The translations under genes and the position numbers were made by a program. The notes below the pieces were generated by a model. That model ran no database searches and had not been told where the DNA came from. It was given only the letters and a program-made list of their open reading frames with translations. Positions 25,806-35,745 of a stretch of 64,000 nt of DNA are shown here, one piece after another (the first letter of the stretch is position 1; each line of letters opens with the position of its first letter). Source of the stretch: Primorskyibacter sedentarius (GTDB taxonomy: Bacteria > Pseudomonadota > Alphaproteobacteria > Rhodobacterales > Rhodobacteraceae); the NCBI RefSeq assembly GCF_004342065.1, contig NZ_SLZU01000012.1, positions 88,946-152,945 on the forward strand, given 5' to 3'.

Positions 25806-27473
25806 ATGACCAATAACATCGAAACGCCCGACCCGTTGCACCCCGCAGCGCACATGTATGCGAATGAATTCAAACAGGGCAAGCTCAGCCGCCGGGAGTT
25901 TCTGACCCGCACAACGACGCTGGGCCTGTCTGCCGCCGCCGCCTATGCCCTTGGCGGGCTGGCGCAACCGGCGAAGGCTCAGGAAACCCCGGCAGAGGGC
26001 GGCACTTTGCGGATCGAAACTTTCGTGAAGGCGATGAAGGATCCCCGAGCCTATGACTGGTCCGAGATCGGCAACCAGTCCCGCGGCATCTACGAATACC
26101 TTGTTCAGTACGAAAATGACGGCAGCTTCACACCGATGCTTCTGGAAAGCTGGGAGGTCAATGATGACGCCACCCAGTATACGCTTAACGTGCGACAGGG
26201 CGTAACCTGGAACAACGGCGACCCCTTCACCGCAGAGGATGTGGCCCGCAACATTCGCGGCTGGTGCGATACGTCGATGGAAGAAAACTCCATGGCGTCG
26301 CGCATGGGTGGGCTGATTGACGAGGCCACAGGTCAGGCGCGCGAAGATGCCGTTGTGGTGGTTGATGACCACACGGTTCAGCTGAACCTTTCGTCCCCTG
26401 ACATCGCGGTGATCGCCAACATGTCCGATTACCCATCGGCGATCATGCATGCCAATTACGACGGCGGAAACCCGTTCGATTTCGGCATCGGCACCGGACC
26501 GTTCAAGCCGGTGGTGCTGGAGGTCGGCGTGCGCTGCGTCATCGAACGCAATACCGAGCATACATGGTGGGGAACAGAGGTCTTCGGCGGACCCTATCTC
26601 GACCGGATCGAGATGATCGATTACGGCACTGATCCGGCCTCTTGGGTGGCGGCGGCAGAATCCGAAGAGGTTGATCTGCTTTACGAATCCGTCGGTGATT
26701 TCGTCGACATCCTGACCGCGATTGGCTGGACCCCGACAGAGACGGTAACCGCCTCTACCGCGGTGTTCCGCACCAATCAGGTTGCAGAGGTCGATGGCCG
26801 GGCTCCTTACGCCAATGCCGACGTCCGCAAGGCGCTGGCGCTGGCCGTCGACAATGCCGTCTGCCTGGAGCTTGGCTATGCCGACCGGGGCGAGATCGCG
26901 CGCAACGATCACGTCTGCCCGATACACCCGGCCTATGCGGATCTTGGACCGGCGGAGCATGATCCGGCGAAGGCAAAGGAGATGATGGATGCCTCTGAAT
27001 TCGCAGATTTCGAACACGAGCTGATCACCATCGACGATGACTGGCAGAAGAATACGGGTGACGTGATCGCGGCCCAGCTGCGCGACGCCGGTATTTCGAT
27101 CAAGCGCACCATCCTGCCCGGGTCCACCTTTTGGAACGACTGGACGAAATATCCGTTCAGCTCGACCAGCTGGAACCACCGCCCGCTGGAGGTTCAGGTG
27201 CTGAGCCTTGCCTATCGCAGCGGTCAGGCATGGAATGAAAGCGCCTATGCCAGCCCGGATTTCGACGCGCTGATGGCAGAGGCGCTGTCCATTGCCGATG
27301 CGGATGCGCGGCGCGAGGTGATGGCCAAGATCCAGCAGCTGATGCGCGACGATGCCGTCATCATCCAGCCTTACTGGCGCAATCTTTACAATCACCACAA
27401 CGGCAAGCTGGTGAATGTCGAAAAACACCCAGCGCATGAATTCCACTTCTACAAGTTCGGATTTGCCGCCTGA
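25806..27473 (+). CDS. Peptide/opine-type ABC transporter substrate-binding protein, Tat-exported
   Basis: A 555-residue periplasmic binding protein of family 5 (oligopeptide/dipeptide/nickel type). The signal has a twin-arginine motif 'SRREFL' at about residues 24-29 and a hydrophobic stretch ending 'AQPAKA', so it is exported folded by Tat. '[20 protein letters not shown]' begins the mature fold. '[35 protein letters not shown]' is the family signature region. The ligand is not predictable. A strong hairpin separates it from the permease genes. Confidence 0.88.
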   Translation: MTNNIETPDPLHPAAHMYANEFKQGKLSRREFLTRTTTLGLSAAAAYALGGLAQPAKAQETPAEGGTLRIETFVKAMKDPRAYDWSEIGNQSRGIYEYLVQYENDGSFTPMLLESWEVNDDATQYTLNVRQGVTWNNGDPFTAEDVARNIRGWCDTSMEENSMASRMGGLIDEATGQAREDAVVVVDDHTVQLNLSSPDIAVIANMSDYPSAIMHANYDGGNPFDFGIGTGPFKPVVLEVGVRCVIERNTEHTWWGTEVFGGPYLDRIEMIDYGTDPASWVAAAESEEVDLLYESVGDFVDILTAIGWTPTETVTASTAVFRTNQVAEVDGRAPYANADVRKALALAVDNAVCLELGYADRGEIARNDHVCPIHPAYADLGPAEHDPAKAKEMMDASEFADFEHELITIDDDWQKNTGDVIAAQLRDAGISIKRTILPGSTFWNDWTKYPFSSTSWNHRPLEVQVLSLAYRSGQAWNESAYASPDFDALMAEALSIADADARREVMAKIQQLMRDDAVIIQPYWRNLYNHHNGKLVNVEKHPAHEFHFYKFGFAA

Positions 27474-27479
27474 TCCCTT

Positions 27480-27503
27480 GCCGGGGCCCTTCGCGGCCCC
27501 GGC
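27480..27503 (+). other. Strong hairpin between binding-protein and permease genes
   Basis: A perfect 9-bp stem, GCCGGGGCC / GGCCCCGGC, closes a CTTCGC loop 6 bp after the stop codon. No T run follows. It would protect the upstream message from 3' exonucleases and lower read-through into the permease genes. Confidence 0.7.
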
Positions 27504-27533
27504 CTGACCAAACCATCAGTCAGAAGGGACGCC

Positions 27534-28580
27534 ATGGGACTGTTCATACTACGCCGCTTGGGCGTGATGCTGCTGACCACGCTTTGCCTGACCTTTGTGG
27601 TGTTCTGGCTGACCAACCTTCAGCCGAACCTCGAAAAGCTCGCCAAGACGCAAGGCAACATGCGCATGACCGACGAGCAGGTCACCTCCTGGCTGGAAAC
27701 GCGCGGCTATGCGCGGCCCGCGCTGGTCAAATATGGCGAATGGCTGGGCGTGGTGCCCGGATGGCGCTATGACGCGCCGGACGGCTCTGTTCAGGCCAGG
27801 TGCCTGACCGAGGGCGCATCGATCGAAACAGCCCCCCGCTATTGCGGCATCCTTCAGGGGGAGTGGGGCTATTCCACCGTCTTTCGCGAGGATGTCAGCA
27901 AGATCATCGGTATCCGTCTGGGCCTGACCGCAAAGCTGATGTTCTGGGTCATGGTGCTGATGGTCCCTTCCGCGCTGATCCTTGGCGTGCTTGCGGGAAT
28001 GCGAGAAGGCTCCCGCACGGACCGGACGCTTTCGACCATCTCCATCACCACTACGGCGACACCGGAATATGTCTCTGGTGTGATCCTGATCGCGGTCTTC
28101 GCCTCATCTGCCGTGGGGTTGAAATGGTTCAAGGGCACGGCGACCTCTGCGATGGAGGACGCGAATTTCGGCAATTTCTTCCTGCCGGTCCTGACGATTG
28201 CCCTGTACGGGATGGGCTATATCGCACGAATGACGCGGGCCTCCATGGCCGAAGTCATGACCGCGCAATATATCCGCACCGCCCGCCTGAAAGGCGTCAG
28301 CTTTCGCGACATCGTGATGAAACATGCGCTGCGCAACGCGCTGATCGCACCCTTCACCGTCATCATGTTGCAGTTTCCCTGGCTTCTGAACGGTGTTGTC
28401 ATCGTGGAAACCCTGTTCAATTACAAAGGCTTCGGCTGGACGCTGGTGCAGGCCGCCGGCAATAATGACATTGAGCTCCTGCTGGGTGTCTCGGTCGTGT
28501 CCGTGATCGTGGTGCTGGTGACGCAGCTGATTTCCGATATCGGCTACGTGTATCTCAACCCGCGCATCAGCGTGTCCTGA
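27534..28580 (+). CDS. ABC transporter permease, DppB/OppB type
   Basis: Inner-membrane permease (348 aa) of the peptide/opine importer. It begins with the usual N-in helix 'ILRRLGVMLLTTLCLTFVVFW'. The first periplasmic loop is enlarged (about residues 35-120). The ATPase-contact loop is the EAA-like 'ARLKGVSFRDIVMKHALRNAL'. It precedes its partner permease by 13 bp. The large loop resembles a subset of opine-type importers, but I would not assign a ligand from it. Confidence 0.9.
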   Translation: MGLFILRRLGVMLLTTLCLTFVVFWLTNLQPNLEKLAKTQGNMRMTDEQVTSWLETRGYARPALVKYGEWLGVVPGWRYDAPDGSVQARCLTEGASIETAPRYCGILQGEWGYSTVFREDVSKIIGIRLGLTAKLMFWVMVLMVPSALILGVLAGMREGSRTDRTLSTISITTTATPEYVSGVILIAVFASSAVGLKWFKGTATSAMEDANFGNFFLPVLTIALYGMGYIARMTRASMAEVMTAQYIRTARLKGVSFRDIVMKHALRNALIAPFTVIMLQFPWLLNGVVIVETLFNYKGFGWTLVQAAGNNDIELLLGVSVVSVIVVLVTQLISDIGYVYLNPRISVS

Positions 28581-28593
28581 GGAGCGACAGATC

Positions 28594-29787
28594 ATGGAAA
28601 CGCTGACCTGGGCAGAGATCATCCCCCGCATCCTGTGGCAATTCCTGCCGGTGTGGATAGCACTTGTAGGCGTCTTTGCCGTCTCGATCCTATTCAAGCG
28701 ACGGCTGGGGCTTTACGGCAAACTTTTCGACTCCGGTATTGGCATGATCGGCTTTGCTCTGGTGATGTTCTGGGTTTTCACCGGCATCTTCGGTGCGATG
28801 GATCTGATCGTCACGCATGATGCGTTGGCACAGGCGTCGGGCATGAAGAACAAGGTTCCGGGCACACCGCTGCGCGGCGCCGAAGAGGGCGAATATGCCT
28901 ATTACCTTCTGGGCGGCGACAACCTTGCGCGCGACGTGTTCAGCCGGACGATCAAGGGCGCCTGGATCGTGGTGCAGATTGCGCCGCTGGCAACGCTTTT
29001 TGCCTTCATGGTCGGGATCACCCTCGGGCTGCCCGCCGGCTATTACGGCGGCAAGCTGGACACTCTGCTGACCTTCGTGGCCAACCTGGTTCTGGCATTC
29101 CCAGTCATCCTGCTCTTCTACCTGCTGGTCACGCCCGAGATCGTGGCCACGGGCATCCCCAGCTACATGGCGGCGGTGCTGTTCGTCTTTCCGCTGATCT
29201 TTGCGGGCGTGCTGCTGAATTCGCGCTACCACACGCGGCCCACGCTGCGGACGCCCCTGCTGATCGGGGTTCTGTTCGTGATGGGCTGGCTGTATCTGTC
29301 GCTTGTTTCAGACGCGGGGACCCCGTTGCAGGTGCTGCCGGGCTGGCTCGATCTCTTTGATGTGCCGGGTGGAATTCTGGTGGTCTTCGTGGCGGTGGTA
29401 TTCGTGAACTCGCCCACCGTGTTCCGTATCGTGCGCGGGCTGACGCTGGATATCAAGACGCGTGATTACGTCGCCGCCGCACAGACCCGGGGCGAAGGTC
29501 CGTGGTATATCATGCTGTGGGAGATCCTGCCAAATGCGCGCGGTCCGCTGATCGTCGATTTCTGTTTGCGCATTGGTTATACGACGATCCTTTTGGGAAC
29601 GCTTGGGTTCTTCGGGCTGGGCATGCCACCAGAAAGCCCCGATTGGGGGTCCACGATCAACGAGGGCCGCAAATTGCTGACAGTGTACCTGCACCCCGCC
29701 CTGCCCCCGGCCTTTGCGCTGTTGTCACTGGTGCTTGGGCTGAACCTGCTGGCGGACGGATTGCGCGAAGAATCCTTGCGCGATTGA
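28594..29787 (+). CDS. ABC transporter permease, DppC/OppC type
   Basis: Second permease (397 aa) of the same importer. It is longer than usual because additional hydrophobic segments lie before and inside the core (for example around residues 185-275). The coupling loop is 'AAQTRGEGPWYIMLWEILPNARGPLIVD', and 'LGFFGLGMPPESPDWGSTINEGR' is the conserved C-terminal motif of the DppC group. It ends 78 bp before the fused ATPase gene. Confidence 0.9.
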   Translation: METLTWAEIIPRILWQFLPVWIALVGVFAVSILFKRRLGLYGKLFDSGIGMIGFALVMFWVFTGIFGAMDLIVTHDALAQASGMKNKVPGTPLRGAEEGEYAYYLLGGDNLARDVFSRTIKGAWIVVQIAPLATLFAFMVGITLGLPAGYYGGKLDTLLTFVANLVLAFPVILLFYLLVTPEIVATGIPSYMAAVLFVFPLIFAGVLLNSRYHTRPTLRTPLLIGVLFVMGWLYLSLVSDAGTPLQVLPGWLDLFDVPGGILVVFVAVVFVNSPTVFRIVRGLTLDIKTRDYVAAAQTRGEGPWYIMLWEILPNARGPLIVDFCLRIGYTTILLGTLGFFGLGMPPESPDWGSTINEGRKLLTVYLHPALPPAFALLSLVLGLNLLADGLREESLRD

Positions 29788-29865
29788 CCCTTGGGCCAGA
29801 GCCCGGGAATTTCCGCCACAAAGAACAAAAGGCCCCCGAAAGGTGGCCGCCGAGGGAGAGACGCG

Positions 29866-31950
29866 ATGAAAGAGCCATATGACGGGCCCATTCTGGAGAT
29901 TGACGATCTGTCGATCTCTTTCTTCACGCGGCTGCGCGAGATCCCGGCGGTGATGGATTTCTCGGTCAAGGTTCAGCCCGGCGAGGCCGTGGGGCTGGTG
30001 GGCGAATCCGGTTGCGGAAAATCGACGGTCGCCTTGGGCGTGATGCGCGATCTGGGGCGCAACGGGCGCATCGTCGGCGGAACGGTGAAGTTCAAGGGCC
30101 GCGACATGTCGAGCCTGAGCGCAGACGAGCTGCGCCACATCCGCGGCAACGAGATCGCGATGATCTATCAGGAGCCGATGGCCAGCCTGAACCCCGCGAT
30201 GAGGATCGGCCAGCAACTGACCGAAGTGCCGATGCTCCACGAAGGCATTTCCGAAACGCAGGCACGGGCGCGCGCGCTGGAAGTGGTGGCTGACGTGAAA
30301 CTGCCCGACCCGGAGCGCATTCTGAAAAGCTATCCGCACCAGCTTTCCGGGGGGCAGCAGCAACGCATCGTCATCGCCATGGCATTGATGTCGAAACCTG
30401 CGCTGCTGATCCTCGATGAACCCACCACGGCGCTGGATGTGACGGTAGAGGCCTCCATCGTCGAACTGGTCAAGGATCTGGGGCGCAAATACGGCACCTC
30501 GATGCTGTTCATCAGCCATAATCTGGGGCTGGTGCTGGAAACCTGCGACAGGATCTGCGTGATGTATTCCGGCGAGGCGGTCGAGCGCGGCTCTATCGAG
30601 GATGTGTTCGACACAATGCAGCACCCCTATACGCAGGCGCTGTTCCGCTCGATCCCGCTGCCGAGTGCAGACAAGAATGCGCGCCCGCTGGTGGCCATTC
30701 CGGGCAATTTTCCACTGCCGCATGAACGTCCCCAAGGCTGCAACTTCGGTCCGCGCTGCGATTACTTCGAGGCCGGGCGGTGTGACGCGGGCCATATCCC
30801 GATGTTCGACGTCCCCGGAAATGAACGCCATGCCAGCCGCTGCGTGAAATTCGCAGAGATCGACTGGACCGCCCCACCCGCCATCGGGGAAACCCATAGC
30901 AAGGGCGAGATCGGCAAGGTGATCCTTCGGATGGATTCGCTGAAGAAATACTACGAGGTCGCGGCAAATGCGCTGTTTGGCGGTCAGAAAAAGGTGGTCA
31001 AGGCAAACGAGACCCTGACCTTCGAGGCGCGCGAAAGCGAAACGCTGGCCATTGTCGGGGAAAGCGGCTGCGGCAAGTCCACCTTCGCCAAGGTGCTGAT
31101 GGGGCTGGAAACCGCGACGGACGGCGAAATCCTGCTGGACGGCCGGAACATCGAACAGATCCCGATCGAGAGCCGCGATACCAAGACCATCGCCGATGTG
31201 CAGATGGTGTTTCAGAACCCGTTCGACACGCTCAACCCGTCGATGACGGTGGGGCGCCAGATCATCCGGGCGCTCGAAATCTTTGGCGTCGGTCAAAGCG
31301 AGGCCGAGCGGCGGTCACGGATGCTTGAACTGCTGGACCTCGTAAAGCTGCCGCGCGAATTCGCCAACCGGATGCCACGCCAGTTGTCAGGCGGGCAGAA
31401 ACAGCGTGTGGGGATCGCGCGCGCCTTTGCCGGGGATGCGCGGATCGTCGTCGCGGACGAACCCGTCTCGGCGCTTGATGTCAGTGTGCAGGCCGCCGTC
31501 ACCGACCTGCTGATGGAGATCCAGCGCGAACACAGGACAACCCTTCTGTTCATCAGCCATGATCTGAGCATCGTGCGCTATCTCAGCGACAGGGTGATGG
31601 TCATGTATCTGGGTCACGTCGTCGAACTGGGGCAGACCGCGCAGGTCTTCGCCCCGCCCTATCACCCCTATACAGAAGCGTTGCTTTCGGCCGTGCCGAT
31701 TGCCGATACCTCCATCAACAAGAAGCATATTGTTCTGGAGGGCGATGTTCCGTCTGCAATGAACCCGCCGCCCGGCTGCCCCTTCCAGACACGATGCCGG
31801 TGGAAGGAACGGGTGCCCGGAACGCTCTGCGAGACCGAGGTGCCGCCGATGCGACAGCTCGCCGAGGGGCATCAGGTCAAATGCCACCTGTCCGCAGAGG
31901 AATTCGCCAGCATGGAACCGGTGATAGAGATGCGTACAGCAGACGCCTGA
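29866..31950 (+). CDS. Fused double ABC ATP-binding protein (DppD-DppF type)
   Basis: A 694-residue protein with two complete nucleotide-binding domains, replacing the two separate ATPases of many peptide importers. Domain 1 has Walker A 'GESGCGKS' at about 46-53, 'LSGGQQQR' and 'LLILDEPTTALD'. Domain 2 has Walker A at about 398-405, 'LSGGQKQR' and 'IVVADEPVSALD'. Both H-loops ('ISHNL', 'ISHDL') are intact, so both sites look catalytic. Each domain ends in the oligopeptide C-terminal extension with clustered cysteines ('GCNFGPRCDYF', 'GCPFQTRCRW'). Start at 29866 follows GGGAGAG. Confidence 0.92.
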   Translation: MKEPYDGPILEIDDLSISFFTRLREIPAVMDFSVKVQPGEAVGLVGESGCGKSTVALGVMRDLGRNGRIVGGTVKFKGRDMSSLSADELRHIRGNEIAMIYQEPMASLNPAMRIGQQLTEVPMLHEGISETQARARALEVVADVKLPDPERILKSYPHQLSGGQQQRIVIAMALMSKPALLILDEPTTALDVTVEASIVELVKDLGRKYGTSMLFISHNLGLVLETCDRICVMYSGEAVERGSIEDVFDTMQHPYTQALFRSIPLPSADKNARPLVAIPGNFPLPHERPQGCNFGPRCDYFEAGRCDAGHIPMFDVPGNERHASRCVKFAEIDWTAPPAIGETHSKGEIGKVILRMDSLKKYYEVAANALFGGQKKVVKANETLTFEARESETLAIVGESGCGKSTFAKVLMGLETATDGEILLDGRNIEQIPIESRDTKTIADVQMVFQNPFDTLNPSMTVGRQIIRALEIFGVGQSEAERRSRMLELLDLVKLPREFANRMPRQLSGGQKQRVGIARAFAGDARIVVADEPVSALDVSVQAAVTDLLMEIQREHRTTLLFISHDLSIVRYLSDRVMVMYLGHVVELGQTAQVFAPPYHPYTEALLSAVPIADTSINKKHIVLEGDVPSAMNPPPGCPFQTRCRWKERVPGTLCETEVPPMRQLAEGHQVKCHLSAEEFASMEPVIEMRTADA

Positions 31951-31990
31951 CGCCCGGTCGCTCCGGCTCGAAGATCGTCACGCATCAGGG

Positions 31991-32011
31991 TTTCCTGACA
32001 GGAAATGTCAG
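31991..32011 (+). promoter_or_regulatory. Two overlapping palindromes upstream of the GST gene
   Basis: TTTCCTG-A-CAGGAAA (31991-32005) and CTGACA-GGAAA-TGTCAG (31995-32011) are both perfect inverted repeats and share 11 bases. They end 42 bp before the GST start codon. Such nested symmetry suggests an operator, but I see no regulator gene nearby. Confidence 0.4.
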
Positions 32012-32053
32012 CAGCGGATGGCATAGATCAGGCAGCATCCATAGGAGTCTGAC

Positions 32054-32656
32054 ATGCTGAAATTGTACCACGCGCCGCAATCCCGCTCGACCCGGATTGT
32101 CCAGTTGATCCATGAAATGGGCGTTGCCGATCAGGTGGAGGTCCACCGGGTTGTTATTCCGCGCCGTGACGGAACCGGTGCCCGGGACACGGCCAACCCG
32201 CATCCCGAAGGCAAGGTGCCGCTTCTTGTCCATGCCGATGCGGTGATCCGGGAGAGCAATGCGATCATGCTTTACCTAACCGATCATTTCAGCGGAAATC
32301 CGCTTGGCAGAGATGTCGGTGCGCCCGGTCGCGGCGCCTACCTGTCCTGGCTTGCATGGTATGGAAATGTGTTCGAACCGCTCATCGTGATGCAGTTTTG
32401 CGAATTGTCGCATCCGGGGCTGGATAACACGTTCCGCGATATGGACACGGCCAATACACGGCTTGCCGAAGCGCTGAGCACGCATGACTATCTGGTCGAT
32501 GATCAGATCAGCGCAGCCGACATCCTGATCTCATCCACATATGCCTGGGCGCCGCAACTGGCGCCGGACGTGCCGATCATTCGCGACTGGATCGCGCGGT
32601 GCCTGAACCGGCCCGCGACCAAAGCCATCGCAGAGTCCGAAATGGCAGCGGCCTAG
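32054..32656 (+). CDS. Glutathione S-transferase family protein
   Basis: A 200-residue cytosolic protein with an N-terminal thioredoxin-like domain ('[22 protein letters not shown]', '[10 protein letters not shown]', '[15 protein letters not shown]') and an all-helical C-terminal domain ('[11 protein letters not shown]'). The ES pair that contacts the glutathione gamma-glutamyl group is present in 'RESNAI'. Substrate unknown. The ATG follows AGGAG. Its last 4 bases overlap the end of the convergent transglycosylase gene. Confidence 0.87.
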   Translation: MLKLYHAPQSRSTRIVQLIHEMGVADQVEVHRVVIPRRDGTGARDTANPHPEGKVPLLVHADAVIRESNAIMLYLTDHFSGNPLGRDVGAPGRGAYLSWLAWYGNVFEPLIVMQFCELSHPGLDNTFRDMDTANTRLAEALSTHDYLVDDQISAADILISSTYAWAPQLAPDVPIIRDWIARCLNRPATKAIAESEMAAA

Positions 32657-33270
32657 CCGCCCCAGATCTTCTTCACGTAATTGCGTGTCTCCTTGTAGGG
32701 AGGCACGTCGCCGTATTTCTTCACCGCTCCCGGACCGGCATTATACGCAGCCAGGGCAAGCCGCCAGGATCCGAATGCGGCATATTGCTGCTTCAGGTAG
32801 CGCGCCCCACCTTCCAGGTTTTGCTCGGGATCATGGGGGTTTACGCGCAATTGTCGAGCGGTGAACGGCATCAGCTGCGCCAATCCGATCGCCCCCTTGT
32901 GGGACTTCGCCTTGGCGTTCCAACCGCTCTCTTGCTGAACAAGCCGCAGGAACAGGTCTTCGGGGATGCCATGCTTGCGCGCAGCCGCGCGGGCCATGGT
33001 CGTGTAGACGCCTCGATACCGCCCCGTATACCGCTTGGTGCTTGTTTCCGTCGTGTCGGTGGTGCCCCATTTCGTGGGTGTCACCACCCGCGGAGGCTGA
33101 AGCCGGACCGAATTGTTGTATTGTTGCGCCGCCCGCGTATCAAGGATCCGCGTCTGCGAGCCGAAGATCTTTGTCCTGTTCTTCGTCGAAAGCGTTTCCG
33201 CAGCGGCAGGTGTTCCCCCCATCCCCAGCGTCATCGCGCTGAGAACTGCCACACAAACCAAGTTGCGCAT
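32653..33270 (-). CDS. Lytic transglycosylase (SLT domain)
   Basis: A 205-residue exported peptidoglycan hydrolase that cleaves between MurNAc and GlcNAc and leaves a 1,6-anhydro end. A signal peptide ends at 'TPAAAE'. A basic linker (residues 25-80) leads to an SLT domain: '[28 protein letters not shown]' with the catalytic glutamate in 'QQESGW', then '[13 protein letters not shown]', '[13 protein letters not shown]' and '[15 protein letters not shown]'. It is divergent from ssb. Confidence 0.9.
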   Translation of the reverse strand: MRNLVCVAVLSAMTLGMGGTPAAAETLSTKNRTKIFGSQTRILDTRAAQQYNNSVRLQPPRVVTPTKWGTTDTTETSTKRYTGRYRGVYTTMARAAARKHGIPEDLFLRLVQQESGWNAKAKSHKGAIGLAQLMPFTARQLRVNPHDPEQNLEGGARYLKQQYAAFGSWRLALAAYNAGPGAVKKYGDVPPYKETRNYVKKIWGG

Positions 33271-33427
33271 TACCGATACTTCCTACTGTCCCTCAATATT
33301 GCCCGGACTATACCCGAAATTCTCTTCAAGGCCACCCCGTTGACCTTCCCCCCCGGGGCCTGTCGTGTAATGTCTGCCAAAGCCCGACGGGTAGATTCGT
33401 ACGCAAGAGAAAGAACGGGGAGCGCAA

Positions 33428-33940
33428 ATGGCGGGATCAGTTAACAAGGTCATCCTGATAGGCAATCTGGGTCGTGACCCCGAAGTCCGGACCTTCCAGA
33501 ATGGCGGCAAGGTGTGCAATCTGCGCATCGCCACGTCCGAGACATGGAAGGACCGTAACACAGGCGAGCGCAAGGAACGCACCGAATGGCACTCGGTTGC
33601 GATCTTCTCGGAACCTCTGGCCCGCGTGGCCGAACAATATCTGCGCAAAGGGTCCAAGGTCTATCTTGAAGGACAGCTGGAAACGCGCAAATGGCAGGAC
33701 CAGTCCGGCCAGGACCGCTATTCGACAGAGGTCGTTCTGCGCCCGTATACATCGACATTGACCATGCTTGACGGTCGCGGCGAAGGCGGCGGCGGTGGTG
33801 GCGGTCAGGGTGGCGGCTATGGTGGCGGCGGCGGCTATGACAGCGGGCCTCAGGATGATCGCGGCTATGGCGGTGGCAGCGGCGGCGGAAGCAGCCAGCC
33901 CAGCCCTTCCCGCGATCTGGACGACGAAATCCCCTTTTGA
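33428..33940 (+). CDS. ssb: Single-stranded DNA-binding protein
   Basis: SSB (170 aa). The OB-fold covers residues 1 to about 115 ('[24 protein letters not shown]' region, '[39 protein letters not shown]' region). A Gly-rich, disordered linker and the acidic tip 'DLDDEIPF' follow; the tip recruits repair and replication partners. The Gly run is encoded by near-repetitive GGCGGTGGC sequence. I looked for the alphaproteobacterial LexA box (GTTC-N7-GTTC or its complement) in the 157 bp upstream and found none. Confidence 0.95.
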   Translation: MAGSVNKVILIGNLGRDPEVRTFQNGGKVCNLRIATSETWKDRNTGERKERTEWHSVAIFSEPLARVAEQYLRKGSKVYLEGQLETRKWQDQSGQDRYSTEVVLRPYTSTLTMLDGRGEGGGGGGGQGGGYGGGGGYDSGPQDDRGYGGGSGGGSSQPSPSRDLDDEIPF

Positions 33941-33980
33941 CCCTGTTCGCCGCTTCGCGCGGATCGTGACGGTGGAACAA

Positions 33981-34012
33981 ACCCCGGGCGCCTTGGCGAC
34001 CCGGGGTCTTTT
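33981..34012 (+). terminator. Intrinsic terminator after ssb
   Basis: ACCCCGG pairs with CCGGGGT around a GCGCCTTGGCGA centre that can pair further, followed by CTTTT. It lies 40 bp after the ssb stop. Confidence 0.75.
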
Positions 34013-34035
34013 ATCTGTGCATGAACATGGTAGCA

Positions 34036-34077
34036 TTGTGCAAAAAGCGTTAGCCATCTTTGAAGGTTGTGCAAAAA
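34036..34077 (+). repeat. Direct repeat TTGTGCAAAAA upstream of doxX
   Basis: Two identical 11-mers start at 34036 and 34067, 31 bp apart, close to three turns of the helix, so they face the same side of the DNA. A reversed copy of the core (TTTGCAC) follows near 34103. The block lies 96 bp upstream of the DoxX start and may be a regulator-binding array. Confidence 0.4.
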
Positions 34078-34172
34078 TGCATGATCTCTGCGCGGCAATC
34101 TGCGTATCTTTGCACGCGGCCCCGCGCTAAATGCGGTCTCCAGAGAAACACTCACCCTTTACGGAGACTCAC

Positions 34173-34580
34173 ATGTTCCAATCCCTGTCCAACCACGCGC
34201 CCAAAATGCTTGCCGTCCTGCGGATCATGGCCGCGCTGCTTTTCATCCAGCATGGCACACAGAAACTGCTTGGTTTCCCGGCGGCCGAATTCTCGCCCGC
34301 GGCATTCTCGCTCTTCTGGTGGGGCGGCTTGCTGGAGATTGTCGGTGGTGGCCTGATCCTGATCGGCCTGTTCACCCGCGCCTCTGCCTTCCTCTCCTCG
34401 GGCATGATGGCGGTCGCCTATTTCATGTTCCACGCCCCGAACAATTTCTTCCCGGCCAATAATGGCGGCGATGCGTCGATCCTGTTCTGCTTCGTCTTCC
34501 TGCTCTTCGTCTTTACCGGGCCCGGCGCATGGAGCGTCGATGCTGCACAATCGCGTGAAAACGGTCAGACAAACCTCTGA
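34173..34580 (+). CDS. DoxX-family membrane protein
   Basis: A 135-residue inner-membrane protein with four predicted helices. 'AALLFIQHGTQKLLGFP' is the DoxX signature, followed by 'WWGGLLEIVGGGLILIGLFTR' and 'MMAVAYFMFHAP'. The family is named for a quinol oxidase subunit and otherwise is linked loosely to redox stress; function here is open. The ATG at 34173 follows ACGGAG; the frame extends upstream but without a better site. A strong terminator follows. Confidence 0.85.
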   Translation: MFQSLSNHAPKMLAVLRIMAALLFIQHGTQKLLGFPAAEFSPAAFSLFWWGGLLEIVGGGLILIGLFTRASAFLSSGMMAVAYFMFHAPNNFFPANNGGDASILFCFVFLLFVFTGPGAWSVDAAQSRENGQTNL

Positions 34581-34600
34581 TACGGAACAGGAATGCAAGA

Positions 34601-34630
34601 AACGCGGGGGCTGGGCTCCCGCGTTTTTTT
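34601..34630 (+). terminator. Terminator between doxX and aroB
   Basis: AACGCGGG / CCCGCGTT forms an 8-bp stem followed by seven T residues. It lies 9 bp from the end of the convergent aroB gene; the other strand has a much weaker T run. Confidence 0.85.
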
Positions 34631-34638
34631 GTTGCGTT

Positions 34639-35745
34639 TCAGGCCGCGCTGTCGCGCAGCACGTCCAACACCTTGTCGGCGGATACGTCCGATGTGACGA
34701 AGGCCTCACCAATGCCGCGCGCCAGCACAAAGCGCAGCTGCCCGTCGAGAACCTTTTTGTCCTGACCCATCAACTCCAGCAGAGACTCGGGCCTGGGCAA
34801 GTCACCCGGGATGTCGGTCAGGTCCACCATCATGCCCATCGCCTTGAGATGCGCACGCACGCGGCTGGGTTCTTCTTGCGAACACAGCCCCATACGGGCC
34901 GAAAGCTCGAACGCCAATGCACAGCCGATGGCTACGCCTTCGCCATGCAGCAGGCGGTCCGAATAACCGGTCGCAGCCTCAAGCGCGTGGCAGAAGGTAT
35001 GACCAAGGTTCAACAGCGCCCGGTCACCCTGTTCGGTCTCGTCGCGCACCACGATGTCGGCCTTCATCTCGCAGGACCGACGCACCGCATAGGCGCGCGC
35101 GGCCATGTCACCCTGCGCCAGCAGAGGCCCGTTTTCCTCAAGCCAGTCGAAGAACGCCGCATCGCCCAACAGGCCGTATTTCACCACCTCGCCATAGCCC
35201 GCCAGCAGATCGCGTTCCGTCAACGTGCCAAGCACCGCGATATCGGCCAGCACCAGCGAGGGCTGATGAAACGCCCCCACCAGATTTTTTCCGGCAGGAG
35301 AATTGATCCCCGTCTTGCCGCCGACAGAGCTGTCGACCTGCGCCAGAAGCGAAGTCGGCACCTGCACGAATCGCACCCCGCGTCGAAGGATCGCGGCGGC
35401 GAACCCTGCCAGGTCGCCGATCACGCCGCCGCCAAGGGCCACAACGACATCGCGCCGTTCGATCTTTTGCGAAAGCAGCCACTCCACAACGTTTTGCAGC
35501 TCTGCCCAGCTCTTGGTGGACTCGCCCGGCGGAAGCTCCAGCGATACGTCGTCGATCCCCTCGGCCCGAAGCCCTGCGCGGAAAGCGTCAAGATGGGCTG
35601 CGGCAACATTCGCGTCGGTGACAATGGCAACACGCGGCCTGTGCAGGAGCGGCGCAATCTCGGCACCGGCCCGTTCGATCAGCCGCTCGCCGATGCGGAT
35701 GTCATAGGCGCGGTCGCCAAGGTCGACATGTACGGTTTCGCTCAT
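34639..35745 (-). CDS. aroB: 3-dehydroquinate synthase
   Basis: AroB (368 aa) cyclises DAHP to 3-dehydroquinate in the shikimate pathway, using NAD and a metal. 'LELPPGESTKSWAELQNVVEWLL', 'VVALGGGVIGDLAGFAAA', 'RGVRFVQVPTSLLAQVDSSVGGKTGIN' and 'NLGHTFCHALE' with metal-ligand residues mark the family. The start codon overlaps the aroK stop (ATGA). Confidence 0.95.
   Translation of the reverse strand: MSETVHVDLGDRAYDIRIGERLIERAGAEIAPLLHRPRVAIVTDANVAAAHLDAFRAGLRAEGIDDVSLELPPGESTKSWAELQNVVEWLLSQKIERRDVVVALGGGVIGDLAGFAAAILRRGVRFVQVPTSLLAQVDSSVGGKTGINSPAGKNLVGAFHQPSLVLADIAVLGTLTERDLLAGYGEVVKYGLLGDAAFFDWLEENGPLLAQGDMAARAYAVRRSCEMKADIVVRDETEQGDRALLNLGHTFCHALEAATGYSDRLLHGEGVAIGCALAFELSARMGLCSQEEPSRVRAHLKAMGMMVDLTDIPGDLPRPESLLELMGQDKKVLDGQLRFVLARGIGEAFVTSDVSADKVLDVLRDSAA

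Noticed and set aside
33271..33427. Possible SOS (LexA) box before ssb
   Set aside because: No GTTC-N7-GTTC or GAAC-N7-GAAC arrangement is present.
33768..33920. GGC/GGT-rich tract as a microsatellite
   Set aside because: It simply encodes the Gly-rich linker of SSB.
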